Shown in pieces: positions 1 to 8,525 of a stretch of DNA of 10,173 nt (its first letter is position 1; each line of letters starts with the position of its first letter). The DNA is from JANMQK01 sp031370485 (GTDB taxonomy: Bacteria > Acidobacteriota > Polarisedimenticolia > Gp22-AA2). The position numbers and the translations under genes were made by a program. The notes under the pieces were generated by a model, which ran no database searches, was not told where the DNA came from, and was given only the letters and a program-made list of their open reading frames with translations. The stretch is taken from positions 1 to 10,173 of the forward strand of contig JANMQK010000113.1 of assembly GCA_031370485.1 (NCBI GenBank), given 5' to 3'.

Positions 1-1261
1 AGTAACCGAGAACACCCTCGACGGCCAGCGCACCCTGGCCCGCGACGTGGGCCGCCTCGGCCAGGGTGACCCCCCGCGCCTTGAGCGTTCCGGGATTGAA
101 GGTCGCTCGCAACCAGTTGTCGCTGGCGACGAGCCAGTCGCCTTTGCCCCAGCGGGCTTCGACCGCCCGCGTCATCGCGTCGCGCACCCTCCGCCGGTCC
201 AGATCGAGGACCCGTATTCCCCGCGCCGCCGCCTGTCCCATCGTGGGCGCGACACCGTGATCGGAGGACAGGGCGAGCCAGTACCGGTTCCTGCCGACCC
301 GCCGGTCGAGATCGCCCAGGAGGGCCGCGAGAAAGGCATCGGTGCGGGCGGTCATCTCCTCCAGCGCCTCGCCGTACGGGCCATCCCTGTGCCCGAGAAA
401 GTCGTGACCCGACAGCCCGATGAACAGGTAGTCGGTGACGCTGTCGGCGCCGAGGCTTTCGTTCACCATCAGCTCGCGCGTGAACCTGAGCAGGTAGTCA
501 TGGATGGCCGGCGTCGAGGCCAGCCGCTCGTAGTACCCGGCGGCCGACTTCGATCCCGCGGCGCCGGGCGCCACGCCCGCGCCGAGGGCATCGGCCGGGC
601 GGCGCCCGTTCCACGCCGCGACCCAGTCCGGCAGCGCGTCGCTGTAATACGTGCTGCTAAGGATCAGCCCATCCTTGAGGCCGTACCAGAAAGCCCCCGA
701 CGCGGCATGGCCCACGGAAAAAATCGCCGCCCGGTCCTTGAGGGCGATCCCGAAGACCTTCGCCTTGCCGCCGCTCGCCAGCCGCATCTCGTCGGAGAGT
801 GTTGTCCCGACCAGCCGGCGCGGCGAAGCGCCGGGCAGCTCCGAGACGCCGCCGAGGATGGGAAAGGAGTAGTCCTGGACGGCCTCGGCGGAGCGCCCGA
901 GCGCCGGGTCGTACCAGGTGTTGCTGATGACCCCGTGTCTGTCGGGTGTCGTGCCGGTCGCAAGGGTCGCATGGCCCGGGGCGGTCTCGGTCAGCGCATA
1001 GGGATAGAAGCAGTCCGTGAAGACCGCCCCCTCCCGCAGCAGACGCGCGAAGCCGCCGGGGCTGAACCTGTGCGAAAAGCGCACCAGCGAGTCGGCGCGG
1101 AACTGGTCGATCACCACGACCACGACGAGCCGCGGCGGGCTCGCAGGCCCCGAAGTGGCGGAGGGGGCGGTCTGGCGCCCGGCCGGGGCGGCCGGCGCCT
1201 GGGCGGCGCCGGGCAGCAGGGCGATCGCGGCGGCCAGTAGCGGAGCGAGTGCACGATTCAT
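1..1261 (-). CDS. Exported alkaline phosphatase family protein (PafA-like), C-terminus cut by window edge
   Basis: A continuous minus-strand reading frame of 420 codons runs off the left edge, so the C-terminus is missing. Residues 1-22 look like a Sec signal peptide: Arg3, a Leu/Ala core, then a GAAQA-type cleavage site. The alkaline phosphatase/nucleotide pyrophosphatase fold motifs are visible in order: metal ligand Asp52 (VVVIDQFRAD), nucleophile Thr93 (TETAPGHATL), Asn114 (ISNTWYD), Lys175 and Arg177 (ALKDRAA), Asp287 and His291 (SGHDFLGH), and Asp334-His335 (SSDHGV). In PafA-type enzymes the Asn, Lys and Arg contact the phosphate and mark phosphomonoesterases. The last His metal ligand would lie beyond the edge. 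The likely role is periplasmic release of phosphate from organic esters. ATG at 1261 is chosen; an in-frame ATG at 1282 is possible and neither has a strong ribosome binding site. Family is well supported; substrate is inferred. Confidence 0.9.
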   Translation of the reverse strand, partial: MNRALAPLLAAAIALLPGAAQAPAAPAGRQTAPSATSGPASPPRLVVVVVIDQFRADSLVRFSHRFSPGGFARLLREGAVFTDCFYPYALTETAPGHATLATGTTPDRHGVISNTWYDPALGRSAEAVQDYSFPILGGVSELPGASPRRLVGTTLSDEMRLASGGKAKVFGIALKDRAAIFSVGHAASGAFWYGLKDGLILSSTYYSDALPDWVAAWNGRRPADALGAGVAPGAAGSKSAAGYYERLASTPAIHDYLLRFTRELMVNESLGADSVTDYLFIGLSGHDFLGHRDGPYGEALEEMTARTDAFLAALLGDLDRRVGRNRYWLALSSDHGVAPTMGQAAARGIRVLDLDRRRVRDAMTRAVEARWGKGDWLVASDNWLRATFNPGTLKARGVTLAEAAHVAGQGALAVEGVLGY

Positions 1262-1324
1262 GGCGGCGAAGGATATGATCATGCCGGTCCCGGCGTCGAG
1301 CGCCGGCAACAAGGAGACCAAGCG
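1262..1324. promoter_or_regulatory. Divergent intergenic region between the phosphatase and metE, with the metE ribosome binding site and a leader hairpin
   Basis: This 63-base gap must hold at least part of the promoters for both divergent genes. AAGGAG at 1311-1316 lies 8 bases before the metE ATG and is a good Shine-Dalgarno sequence. Just upstream is a perfect 6-bp inverted repeat, CCGGCG (1290-1295) and CGCCGG (1301-1306), with a 5-base TCGAG loop. No convincing -35/-10 pair is visible, so promoters may lie inside the opposite gene. The gap is too short for a cobalamin or SAM riboswitch. Confidence 0.5.
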
Positions 1325-3631
1325 ATGACCCTGGCAGCAAATCTGGGCTTTCCACGCATGGGCGCGAGACGCGAGCTGAAGAAGGCCCTGGAGGACCACT
1401 GGGCGGGCAAGATCGGCGAGGCCGATCTGCTGGCGACGGCGGCGGCGCTCCGCCGGGAGCACTTCCTGCTGCAGAAGCGGATTGGCCTCGGCTCGATCCC
1501 CACGAACGACTTCTCGTTCTACGACCAGGTGCTCGACACGGCGGCCCTGGTGGGCGCCGTGCCGTCGCGCTACGGCTGGTCCCGCCCTCCCGTCGACCTG
1601 CGCACCTATTTCGCGATGGCGCGCGGTATCCAGGAGCGCGGGGCCGCGGGCGGCCGCGACCTGCCCGCGATGGAGATGACGAAGTGGTTCGACACGAACT
1701 ATCACTACATCGTGCCGGAGTTCGAGCCGGGCCAGAGTTTCGAGATTGCCTCCTCCAAGCCGATTGACGAGTTCCTCGAGGCCAGGGCGTTGGGAGTGCC
1801 GGCCCGCCCGGTCCTGCTCGGCCCGGTCTCGTTCCTGCTTCTCGGAAAATCGAAAGACCCCGGCCTGCGACCGCTGGCGCTGCTCGACGCGCTCCTGCCG
1901 GTTTACGCCGAAGTTCTCGGGCGGCTGACGAAAGCGGGCGCGGCCTGGGTGCAGATCGACGAGCCGTGCCTCGGTCTCGATCTCTCTCCGGAAACCCACC
2001 GCGCCCTCGAGAAGGCCTACGCGGCCCTCGCCGCGGCAGCCCCGGGGCTCCGGATCCTCCTGGCCACTTATTTCGAGGGACTGCGCGACAACCTGGGGAC
2101 GGCGCTTCGCCTGCCGGTGGCGGCGCTGCACCTCGACCTGGTCCGGGCGCCGGGGGAACTCGACCGGGCGCTGAAGGAGACCCCCTCGCACCTGACGCTC
2201 TCCCTGGGGGTGGTCGACGGCCGGAACATCTGGCGCACCGATCTCGAGCGAGCGCTGTCTCTGGTCGAGCGGGCCGCCGGGTCGCTCGGCCCGGAGCGTG
2301 TCCAGGTGGCGCCCTCCTGCTCGCTGCTGCATGTCCCGGTCGACCTCGCCCTTGAGACCGAACTTGATGACGAGCTGCGCGGCTGGCTGGCCTTCGCGGT
2401 CCAGAAGATCGAAGAGGTCGTCACGCTCGCCCGGGCCGTCCGGGAGGGGCGCTCATCGGTCAAAGAGGCGCTCGACGCCAGCCGCGCGGCGGACGCCGGG
2501 CGGCGCGCCTCGCCGCGTATCAACGACGAGGAGGTGAAGCGGCGTCTCGCCGCCGTCACTCCGGAGATGCTGAGGCGCAAGAGCCCCTACCCGGCACGGC
2601 GGGTCCTTCAGGTGAAGGCCCTGCGGCTGCCGCCCTTCCCGACCACGACGATCGGTTCTTTCCCGCAGACGGCCGAAGTGCGCGCCGCGCGCGCGAAATT
2701 CAGGTCGGGCGGGATCCGCAAGGAGGAGTACGAGGCGTATCTCCGGGAGGAGACCGGGAAGGCGATCCGCTTCCAGGAGGAGATCGGACTGGACGTCCTG
2801 GTCCACGGCGAGTTCGAACGCAACGACATGGTGGAGTATTTCGGCGAGAAGCTCGAGGGATTCGCCTTCACGCGCCACGGTTGGGTCCAGAGCTACGGCT
2901 CGCGCTGCGTGAAGCCGCCCGTCATCTTCGGTGACGTAAGCCGGCCCGGGCCGATGACGGTCGAGTGGGCCCGCTACGCCCAGTCACTCACCCCAAAGCC
3001 CCTCAAGGGGATGTTGACGGGCCCCTCAACCATCCTGCAGTGGTCCTTCGTGCGCGACGACCAGCCGCGCTCCGTCACCCGGGCCCAGATCGCCCTCGCC
3101 ATCCGCGACGAGACGCTCGATCTCGAAGTGGCGGGGATCCGCGCGATCCAGATCGACGAGCCCGCGCTGCGAGAGGGGCTGCCGCTCCGGCGCGCCGACT
3201 GGGACGACTATCTCTCCGCGGCGGTCGACGCCTTCCGGCTCGCGTCATCCGGCGTCAGTGACCAGACGCAGATCCACACGCACATGTGCTACGCCGAGTT
3301 CAACGACATCATGGAGAGAATCGGCGCCATGGACGCCGACGTGATCTCGATGGAGACCTCACGCTCGCAGATGGAACTGCTCGATGGGTTCCGCCGCTAC
3401 CGTTATCCGAACGAGGTAGGCCCCGGTGTCTACGACATCCACTCGCCGCGCGTGCCGTCACGCGAGGAGATCGAGCGCCTCCTGCGCAAGGCGCTCGAGG
3501 TCCTCAAGCCGCACCAGATCTGGGTCAACCCCGACTGCGGACTCAAGACCCGCCGCTGGGAGGAAGTGCGCCCCGCCCTCGCCGCCATGGTCGAGGCCGC
3601 GCGCGCGCTGCGCGGCCCGGCCGCCAGCTGA
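1325..3631 (+). CDS. metE: Cobalamin-independent methionine synthase (5-methyltetrahydropteroyltriglutamate-homocysteine methyltransferase)
   Basis: The 768-residue protein is full length for MetE (about 750-770). It transfers the methyl group of 5-methyltetrahydrofolate polyglutamate to homocysteine, the last step of methionine synthesis in the cytoplasm, without vitamin B12. The N-terminal barrel begins with NLGFPRMGARRELKKALE and includes KWFDTNYHYIVPE at 120-132. The catalytic C-terminal barrel begins near PFPTTTIGSFPQT at 437. The zinc ligands that bind homocysteine are present: His653 and Cys655 (IHTHMCYAEF), Glu677 (ISMETSRS) and Cys738 (NPDCGLKTR). The catalytic His is His706 in VYDIHSPR, and the IQIDEPALREGLPL segment is diagnostic. 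The ATG at 1325 has AAGGAG 8 bases upstream. The gene is divergent from the phosphatase and ends 12 bases before the convergent FHA gene. No B12 or SAM riboswitch fits in the short leader. Confidence 0.98.
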   Translation: MTLAANLGFPRMGARRELKKALEDHWAGKIGEADLLATAAALRREHFLLQKRIGLGSIPTNDFSFYDQVLDTAALVGAVPSRYGWSRPPVDLRTYFAMARGIQERGAAGGRDLPAMEMTKWFDTNYHYIVPEFEPGQSFEIASSKPIDEFLEARALGVPARPVLLGPVSFLLLGKSKDPGLRPLALLDALLPVYAEVLGRLTKAGAAWVQIDEPCLGLDLSPETHRALEKAYAALAAAAPGLRILLATYFEGLRDNLGTALRLPVAALHLDLVRAPGELDRALKETPSHLTLSLGVVDGRNIWRTDLERALSLVERAAGSLGPERVQVAPSCSLLHVPVDLALETELDDELRGWLAFAVQKIEEVVTLARAVREGRSSVKEALDASRAADAGRRASPRINDEEVKRRLAAVTPEMLRRKSPYPARRVLQVKALRLPPFPTTTIGSFPQTAEVRAARAKFRSGGIRKEEYEAYLREETGKAIRFQEEIGLDVLVHGEFERNDMVEYFGEKLEGFAFTRHGWVQSYGSRCVKPPVIFGDVSRPGPMTVEWARYAQSLTPKPLKGMLTGPSTILQWSFVRDDQPRSVTRAQIALAIRDETLDLEVAGIRAIQIDEPALREGLPLRRADWDDYLSAAVDAFRLASSGVSDQTQIHTHMCYAEFNDIMERIGAMDADVISMETSRSQMELLDGFRRYRYPNEVGPGVYDIHSPRVPSREEIERLLRKALEVLKPHQIWVNPDCGLKTRRWEEVRPALAAMVEAARALRGPAAS

Positions 3632-3658
3632 ACGACGCGGGGCTCAGGCGGGCCGGGC
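3615..3658. terminator. GC-rich hairpin in the convergent metE/FHA junction, possible bidirectional terminator
   Basis: GCCCGGCCGCC at 3615-3625 pairs with GGCGGGCCGGGC at 3647-3658. This gives 11 base pairs with one bulged G at 3650 and a 21-base loop that contains the metE stop codon. The right arm lies within the last codons and stop of the FHA gene. The hairpin sits exactly where two convergent genes need to stop transcripts. There is no T-tract on either strand, so it is not a canonical intrinsic terminator; with this base composition it could be chance. Confidence 0.3.
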
Positions 3659-4066
3659 GATCGGAATGGATCCCTCGACCACCGAAAACCGGAGAGTGGT
3701 ATCCCCCACCTGGATCACGTCCCAGTGGGAGAGCTTCACCTTCTCGTTGATCCACTTGCCGTTGAGCCTCGTGCCGTTGGTGCTGGCCAGATCGCGCAAC
3801 ACGAAGGCCCCCGGTCCGTAAAGACCGATCTCCGCGTGCTTGCGGGAGACTTTCTCGTCGTCCAGGGCGATGTCCGCTCCGGCCCTGCCGATGAGATAGA
3901 CCCCTCCGGGGGAGAGCGTGACGACTGTCCCGGCCCCTAACCCTTCCTCGATCCTGAGGAAGATGCCGGTCGCTGCGGGGACCAGGCCTTCCTTGAGGCG
4001 GGGCCGCGCCTGTCGTGGGTCCAGTGTCGTGCTTCCGGCGAGATCGTCTTTTTCCTTTTTCCCCAT
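3644..4066 (-). CDS. Small FHA-domain protein, likely partner of the upstream Ser/Thr kinase
   Basis: The 140-residue soluble protein has a lysine- and aspartate-rich, probably disordered N-terminus (1-32) and one forkhead-associated domain (about 35-131). FHA domains bind phosphothreonine peptides. The core motifs are visible: Gly60-Arg61 (YLIGRAG), Ser74-Arg-Lys-His77 (VSRKHAE), and Asn97-Gly98 (LASTNGTRLNG). The tail carries GSTTLDP, a Thr13-x-x-Asp16 site of the kind FHA domains can recognise when phosphorylated, reminiscent of the phosphorylatable tails of GarA/OdhI. The ATG at 4066 has AGGAGG at 4073-4078 on this strand, 6 bases upstream. The gene lies 33 bases after the kinase gene on the same strand and is probably cotranscribed with it. 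FHA assignment is firm; the role as a readout or switch of the kinase is inferred from linkage. Confidence 0.92.
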   Translation of the reverse strand: MGKKEKDDLAGSTTLDPRQARPRLKEGLVPAATGIFLRIEEGLGAGTVVTLSPGGVYLIGRAGADIALDDEKVSRKHAEIGLYGPGAFVLRDLASTNGTRLNGKWINEKVKLSHWDVIQVGDTTLRFSVVEGSIPIARPA

Positions 4067-4099
4067 GCTTGGCCTCCTGCGTCGGCTGAAACTCCGGAA

Positions 4100-5752
<1,653 letters not shown>

Positions 5753-5760
5753 CGATCATC

Positions 5761-5788
5761 AATATATGTGGGAGATCGGACCCCGCAA
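5761..5788 (-). promoter_or_regulatory. Putative promoter for the kinase-FHA operon
   Basis: Reading on the minus strand, TTGCGG (5788-5783) is followed after 16 bases by TATATT (5766-5761). The -10 is good and the -35 is weak. A start of transcription about 7 bases after the -10 would fall near 5754, only one to three bases before the GTG at 5752, implying a near-leaderless mRNA. That fits the missing Shine-Dalgarno. This is a local AT-rich island in very GC-rich sequence. The rest of the 5753-5906 gap holds no gene I can support. Confidence 0.4.
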
Positions 5789-5896
5789 GGCTAGGAGCCC
5801 GGTGTTCCGCGCACGCCCGCCGGTCGTCCGCGGTCCGGGGTGACCGGGCGCCGTCGGGGAGGAAGGGGCGGATGTACGGGAAGTGGACGCCCGTGG

Positions 5897-5915
5897 GCCG
5901 GCTGATTCAGCCGGC
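5897..5915 (-). terminator. Near-perfect palindrome over the glucan phosphorylase stop codon, possible terminator hairpin
   Basis: GCCGGCTGA (5897-5905) and TCAGCCGGC (5907-5915) are exact inverted repeats around one central base. On the coding (minus) strand the first TGA of the palindrome is the glgP stop codon. Folded with a 5-base loop, it gives a 7-bp GC-rich stem. No T-run follows, so intrinsic termination would be weak. It could instead protect the mRNA 3' end, or be a binding site for a dimeric protein. Confidence 0.4.
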
Positions 5916-8108
5916 TTCCTGGCGAGCGCCGGATCGGACGGTCTGCTCCCAGGCGGGCGTGTAAAGCCGCGCGACGTAGTCCTTGAGCATCCGGCGGGTG
6001 TTGAAGCGCGGGACGATCGTCTCGATTGTCCGCCGCATCAGGGCGATCCACCCGGTCGGAAGGCCCGCAGGGTCCCGGGCGTAGAACAGCGGCACCACGT
6101 CGTTCTCGAGCAGCCGGTAGAGCGCCTCGGCGTCGGCCGCGTCGCGCCGCTCGTCGTCCGCGGCGTCCCGCTGTCCACTCCCCGAAAGCGTCCCGGAATC
6201 GGGCTCGCCGATGGCCCAGCCGTTCGTGCCGTCGTACGCCTCGGCCCACCAGCCGTCCAGGACACTCAGGTTCGGGACGCCGTTCAGGGCGGCCTTCTGC
6301 CCGCTGGTCCCGCAGGCCTCGAGGGGAGGGCGCGGGGTGTTGAGCCAGACGTCGACCCCCTGGACCAGGTGCTGCGCGGCGTGGATGTCGTAGTCTTCCA
6401 CGAAGGCGATGCGGCCGCCGTAGGCGCGGTCCTCCGCGGCGAGGTAGACCGCCTGCAGGAACTGCTTGCCCGGCTCGTCGGCCGGGTGCGCCTTTCCGGC
6501 GAAGAGAATCTGGACCGGGTGGGTCGGATGGGTCAGGAGCGCGCGCAGGCGGGCGGGATCCCGGAAAAGCAGTGTCGCACGCTTGTAGGTCGCGAACCGG
6601 CGGGCGAAACCGAGGGTCAGCACCTCCGGGTCGAGGAGCGCCCCCGAGGCCGCCACCTGCGCCGGAGCAGTCTGGGCGTCGGTCCACGACGCGCGCGCCC
6701 GGTCCCGCAGGAAACGAAGCAGACGGACCTTGAGCCGCAGGTGCGTTTCCCAGAGCGCCTCGTCGGGGATGCCGCGCACCCCCTGCCACAGCGCCGGGTC
6801 GTCCTGGCGGGCCAGCCAGTCGGCGCCGACATGCGCCCGGTAGAGCCGGTCGAACTCCGGGGCAATCCAGGAGGGGAGGTGCACGCCGTTGGTGATCGGC
6901 TGGATCGGCGCATCGTCCGCGCCCGCCCCCGGCCAGAGAGATCGCCACATGCGCCGCGAGACCCGCGAGTGGAGGCTGCTCACGGCGTTCCAGTGCCCGC
7001 TCAGCCTGAACGCCAGGGCGCTCATGCTGAAGGCGGGCCCCCACTGCTCCTCGAAGGCGCCAAGACCCAGGAAGCGCTCCCGGTCGATCCCGATGTCGGG
7101 CCAGTAGGCCGCCAGGTACTTCTCGACGAGCGGGAACGGAAAGGCGTCATGACCCGCGGCGACCGGGGTGTGTGTCGTGAAGACCGTGTTCGCGCGTACC
7201 CGCTCGATCGCCTGCTCGAACGGCAGCCCGCCCTGCACGAGCCCGCGGGCGCGCTCCAGCATCATCAGCGCCGCGTGCCCTTCGTTGGCGTGCCACGCCG
7301 ACGGCCGGATTCCCAGGGCGCGCAGGACCCGCACGCCGCCGATTCCCAGCACGATCTCCTGGAGGAGCCGGATCTCCTGGTCCCCCCCATACAGCCGCGC
7401 GGAGAGCTCCCGCTCCCAGGGAGGGTTGGCCTCGAGGTCGGTGTCCATCAGGTAAAGGGCCACGCGCCCGACGCGCACCAGCGACACTTCAACATGCAGC
7501 CTGTGCCCGGGAAGATCGAGGACGATGACGCAGGGGCCGCCCGTCGCGGCGAGCGCCGGCTCGGCCGGCGCCACGGTCCTGTCGATTCCACGGTAGGTCT
7601 CGTGCTGGCGCCCGTCTCCTGCTATCCGCTGGTGGAAATACCCCTGCGGGTACATGAACCCGACGCCCACGAGCGGCAGGCCCAGGTCGCTCGCCTCCTT
7701 GGCGATGTCCCCCGACAGGATCCCGAGCCCGCCCGAGTAGACGGGAAGGGAGGGATGCACTCCGAACTCGGCCGAGAAATAGGCGACCGGCTGGCCGTCA
7801 GGATTGGGCACCCGGGCCGCGAAGCATGAGGTGCGGCCGGTGACTTCGCCGTCGAAAGCCGCGAGGACACTCTCGTAGCGCGCGAGGAAACGCGGATCCC
7901 TGGCGCAGGCTTCGGCCCTCTTCGGGTCGAGCGTGGTGAGAACCCGGATGGCGTTCAGCGGCGGGTCCGGCACGCCCCCGGCCAGGTCCTCGAACAGGGC
8001 CCGGGATTCGGGGTGCCAGCTCCACCAGAGATTGCGCGCCAACTCCGGGAGGCGCGCCAGTGTCTCGGGGAGAGGTCTCAGAGGGCCCTCGTGAAAACGG
8101 TCATGCAC
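5907..8108 (-). CDS. glgP: Alpha-glucan (glycogen/maltodextrin) phosphorylase, GT35 short type with DUF3417 N-terminus
   Basis: The 733-residue cytoplasmic enzyme cleaves terminal alpha-1,4 glucosyl units of glycogen with inorganic phosphate to yield glucose-1-phosphate. The N-terminus (about 10-110, LARNLWWSWHPES) matches the DUF3417 region of the bacterial alpha-glucan phosphorylase subfamily. The catalytic part has FSAEFGVHPSLPVYSGGLG at 111-129, HANEGHAALM at 273-282, Arg504 and Lys509 in RRFATYKR for phosphate and cofactor contacts, GKAHPADEPGK at 538-548, and the pyridoxal phosphate lysine Lys605 in EACGTSGQKAALNG. Residues 637-662 form a hydrophilic stretch with a small RDAAD repeat, probably a surface loop. 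The start is GTG at 8108, which gives the family-typical N-terminus but has no Shine-Dalgarno. It lies 9 bases after the DUF2934 gene, so translation may be coupled. The palindrome at 5897-5915 spans its stop. Confidence 0.95.
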   Translation of the reverse strand: MHDRFHEGPLRPLPETLARLPELARNLWWSWHPESRALFEDLAGGVPDPPLNAIRVLTTLDPKRAEACARDPRFLARYESVLAAFDGEVTGRTSCFAARVPNPDGQPVAYFSAEFGVHPSLPVYSGGLGILSGDIAKEASDLGLPLVGVGFMYPQGYFHQRIAGDGRQHETYRGIDRTVAPAEPALAATGGPCVIVLDLPGHRLHVEVSLVRVGRVALYLMDTDLEANPPWERELSARLYGGDQEIRLLQEIVLGIGGVRVLRALGIRPSAWHANEGHAALMMLERARGLVQGGLPFEQAIERVRANTVFTTHTPVAAGHDAFPFPLVEKYLAAYWPDIGIDRERFLGLGAFEEQWGPAFSMSALAFRLSGHWNAVSSLHSRVSRRMWRSLWPGAGADDAPIQPITNGVHLPSWIAPEFDRLYRAHVGADWLARQDDPALWQGVRGIPDEALWETHLRLKVRLLRFLRDRARASWTDAQTAPAQVAASGALLDPEVLTLGFARRFATYKRATLLFRDPARLRALLTHPTHPVQILFAGKAHPADEPGKQFLQAVYLAAEDRAYGGRIAFVEDYDIHAAQHLVQGVDVWLNTPRPPLEACGTSGQKAALNGVPNLSVLDGWWAEAYDGTNGWAIGEPDSGTLSGSGQRDAADDERRDAADAEALYRLLENDVVPLFYARDPAGLPTGWIALMRRTIETIVPRFNTRRMLKDYVARLYTPAWEQTVRSGARQEAG

Positions 8109-8117
8109 AATAAAGGA

Positions 8118-8381
8118 TTATGGCCTGCGCGCCCTGATGAGCATAGCGTCGATCTCGGCCTCCGCCTCGCGCCAATCCTGGTCCGGGCTGCCGTGCCCGA
8201 ACCCCCGGCGAAGCGCCCGGTAGTAGGCCGCATCGCAAATCATCCGGTGGCGCTCCTGGGGCGAGAGGGAGAGTTTCCTCGGTGCGCTCGGAGCCTCCCG
8301 CGTCGCTGTTGCGGCCGGCGCGGGTGACCGGGGCTTCTCGGACCGACCGCGGAACGGTTTTCCTGCCTTGATCTGTATCAT
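8118..8381 (-). CDS. Small DUF2934-type protein
   Basis: The 87-residue soluble protein of unknown function has a basic, Pro/Ala-rich, probably disordered N-terminal half (1-40). It also has a compact helical region at about 42-80, where ERHRMICDAAYYRALRRG, then a spacer with Asp-Trp, then REAEAEIDAML resemble the DUF2934 pattern (a helix with I-x-x-x-A-Y-x-x, then a W-x-x-A-E-x-E helix). The ATG at 8381 has GGGGAGG (8393-8387 on this strand) 5 bases upstream, so the start is well supported. It is followed after 9 bases by the phosphorylase gene, suggesting an operon. No catalytic residues or membrane segment are visible. The family call rests on pattern memory. Confidence 0.75.
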   Translation of the reverse strand: MIQIKAGKPFRGRSEKPRSPAPAATATREAPSAPRKLSLSPQERHRMICDAAYYRALRRGFGHGSPDQDWREAEAEIDAMLIRARRP

Positions 8382-8410
8382 GGTTGCCTCCCCTTTTTAG
8401 AGACGTTCAG

Positions 8411-8439
8411 TTTATACCTCACGGGGCCCGCCGCCGCAA
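8411..8439 (-). promoter_or_regulatory. Putative promoter for the DUF2934-glgP operon
   Basis: On the minus strand TTGCGG (8439-8434) is followed after 17 bases by TATAAA (8416-8411). Transcription would start near 8404, leaving a leader of about 23 bases that contains the GGGGAGG ribosome binding site of the DUF2934 gene. The -35 hexamer is identical to that proposed for the kinase operon, which modestly supports both. Confidence 0.5.
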
Positions 8440-8450
8440 ACTTCACGCGA

Positions 8451-8482
8451 TTGTCACCCGGCACAGCCTGGGACACTATAAT
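8451..8482 (+). promoter_or_regulatory. Putative promoter for the PhoB/PhoR-type operon
   Basis: A perfect TATAAT at 8477-8482 lies 43 bases before the response regulator ATG. TTGTCA at 8451-8456 matches the -35 consensus in five of six positions, but the spacer is 20 bases, longer than the usual 16-18. A long spacer is compatible with an activator-dependent promoter. The two divergent -35 elements are only 11 bases apart, so binding of one regulator here could affect both operons. Confidence 0.5.
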
Positions 8483-8507
8483 CGGCGGGCGCGGGCGCCC
8501 GTGGACG

Positions 8508-8515
8508 GGAGGAGG
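8508..8515 (+). promoter_or_regulatory. Ribosome binding site that fixes the response regulator start
   Basis: GGAGGAGG ends 10 bases before the ATG at 8526. A longer reading frame with an ATG at 8451 exists. That start would lie upstream of the TATAAT box and would add 25 residues before the receiver domain that do not resemble the family, so the 8526 start is preferred. Confidence 0.7.
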
Positions 8516-8525
8516 CCGCGGAGCC

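Noticed and set aside
47..1240. A 397-codon plus-strand open frame opposite the phosphatase
   Set aside because: The opposite strand encodes a complete set of alkaline phosphatase family motifs; this frame is a compositional shadow.
1262..1324. A cobalamin or SAM riboswitch in front of metE
   Set aside because: The leader is too short and shows only a 6-bp hairpin with none of the conserved riboswitch boxes.
5820..5847. Imperfect inverted repeat CCGGTC (5820-5825) and GACCGG (5842-5847) between the kinase and phosphorylase genes
   Set aside because: Six base pairs with a 16-base loop is expected by chance in sequence of this GC content.
5883..7829. A 648-codon open frame on the plus strand opposite the glucan phosphorylase gene
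   Set aside because: Its translation is low complexity (Arg, Gly, Pro, Val rich) with no recognisable domain. It is antisense to a clear GT35 enzyme and is expected from strong GC bias at third codon positions.
8451..8525. A longer N-terminus for the response regulator from ATG 8451
   Set aside because: It would begin upstream of the perfect TATAAT box and add 25 residues outside the receiver fold, whereas ATG 8526 has a good ribosome binding site.
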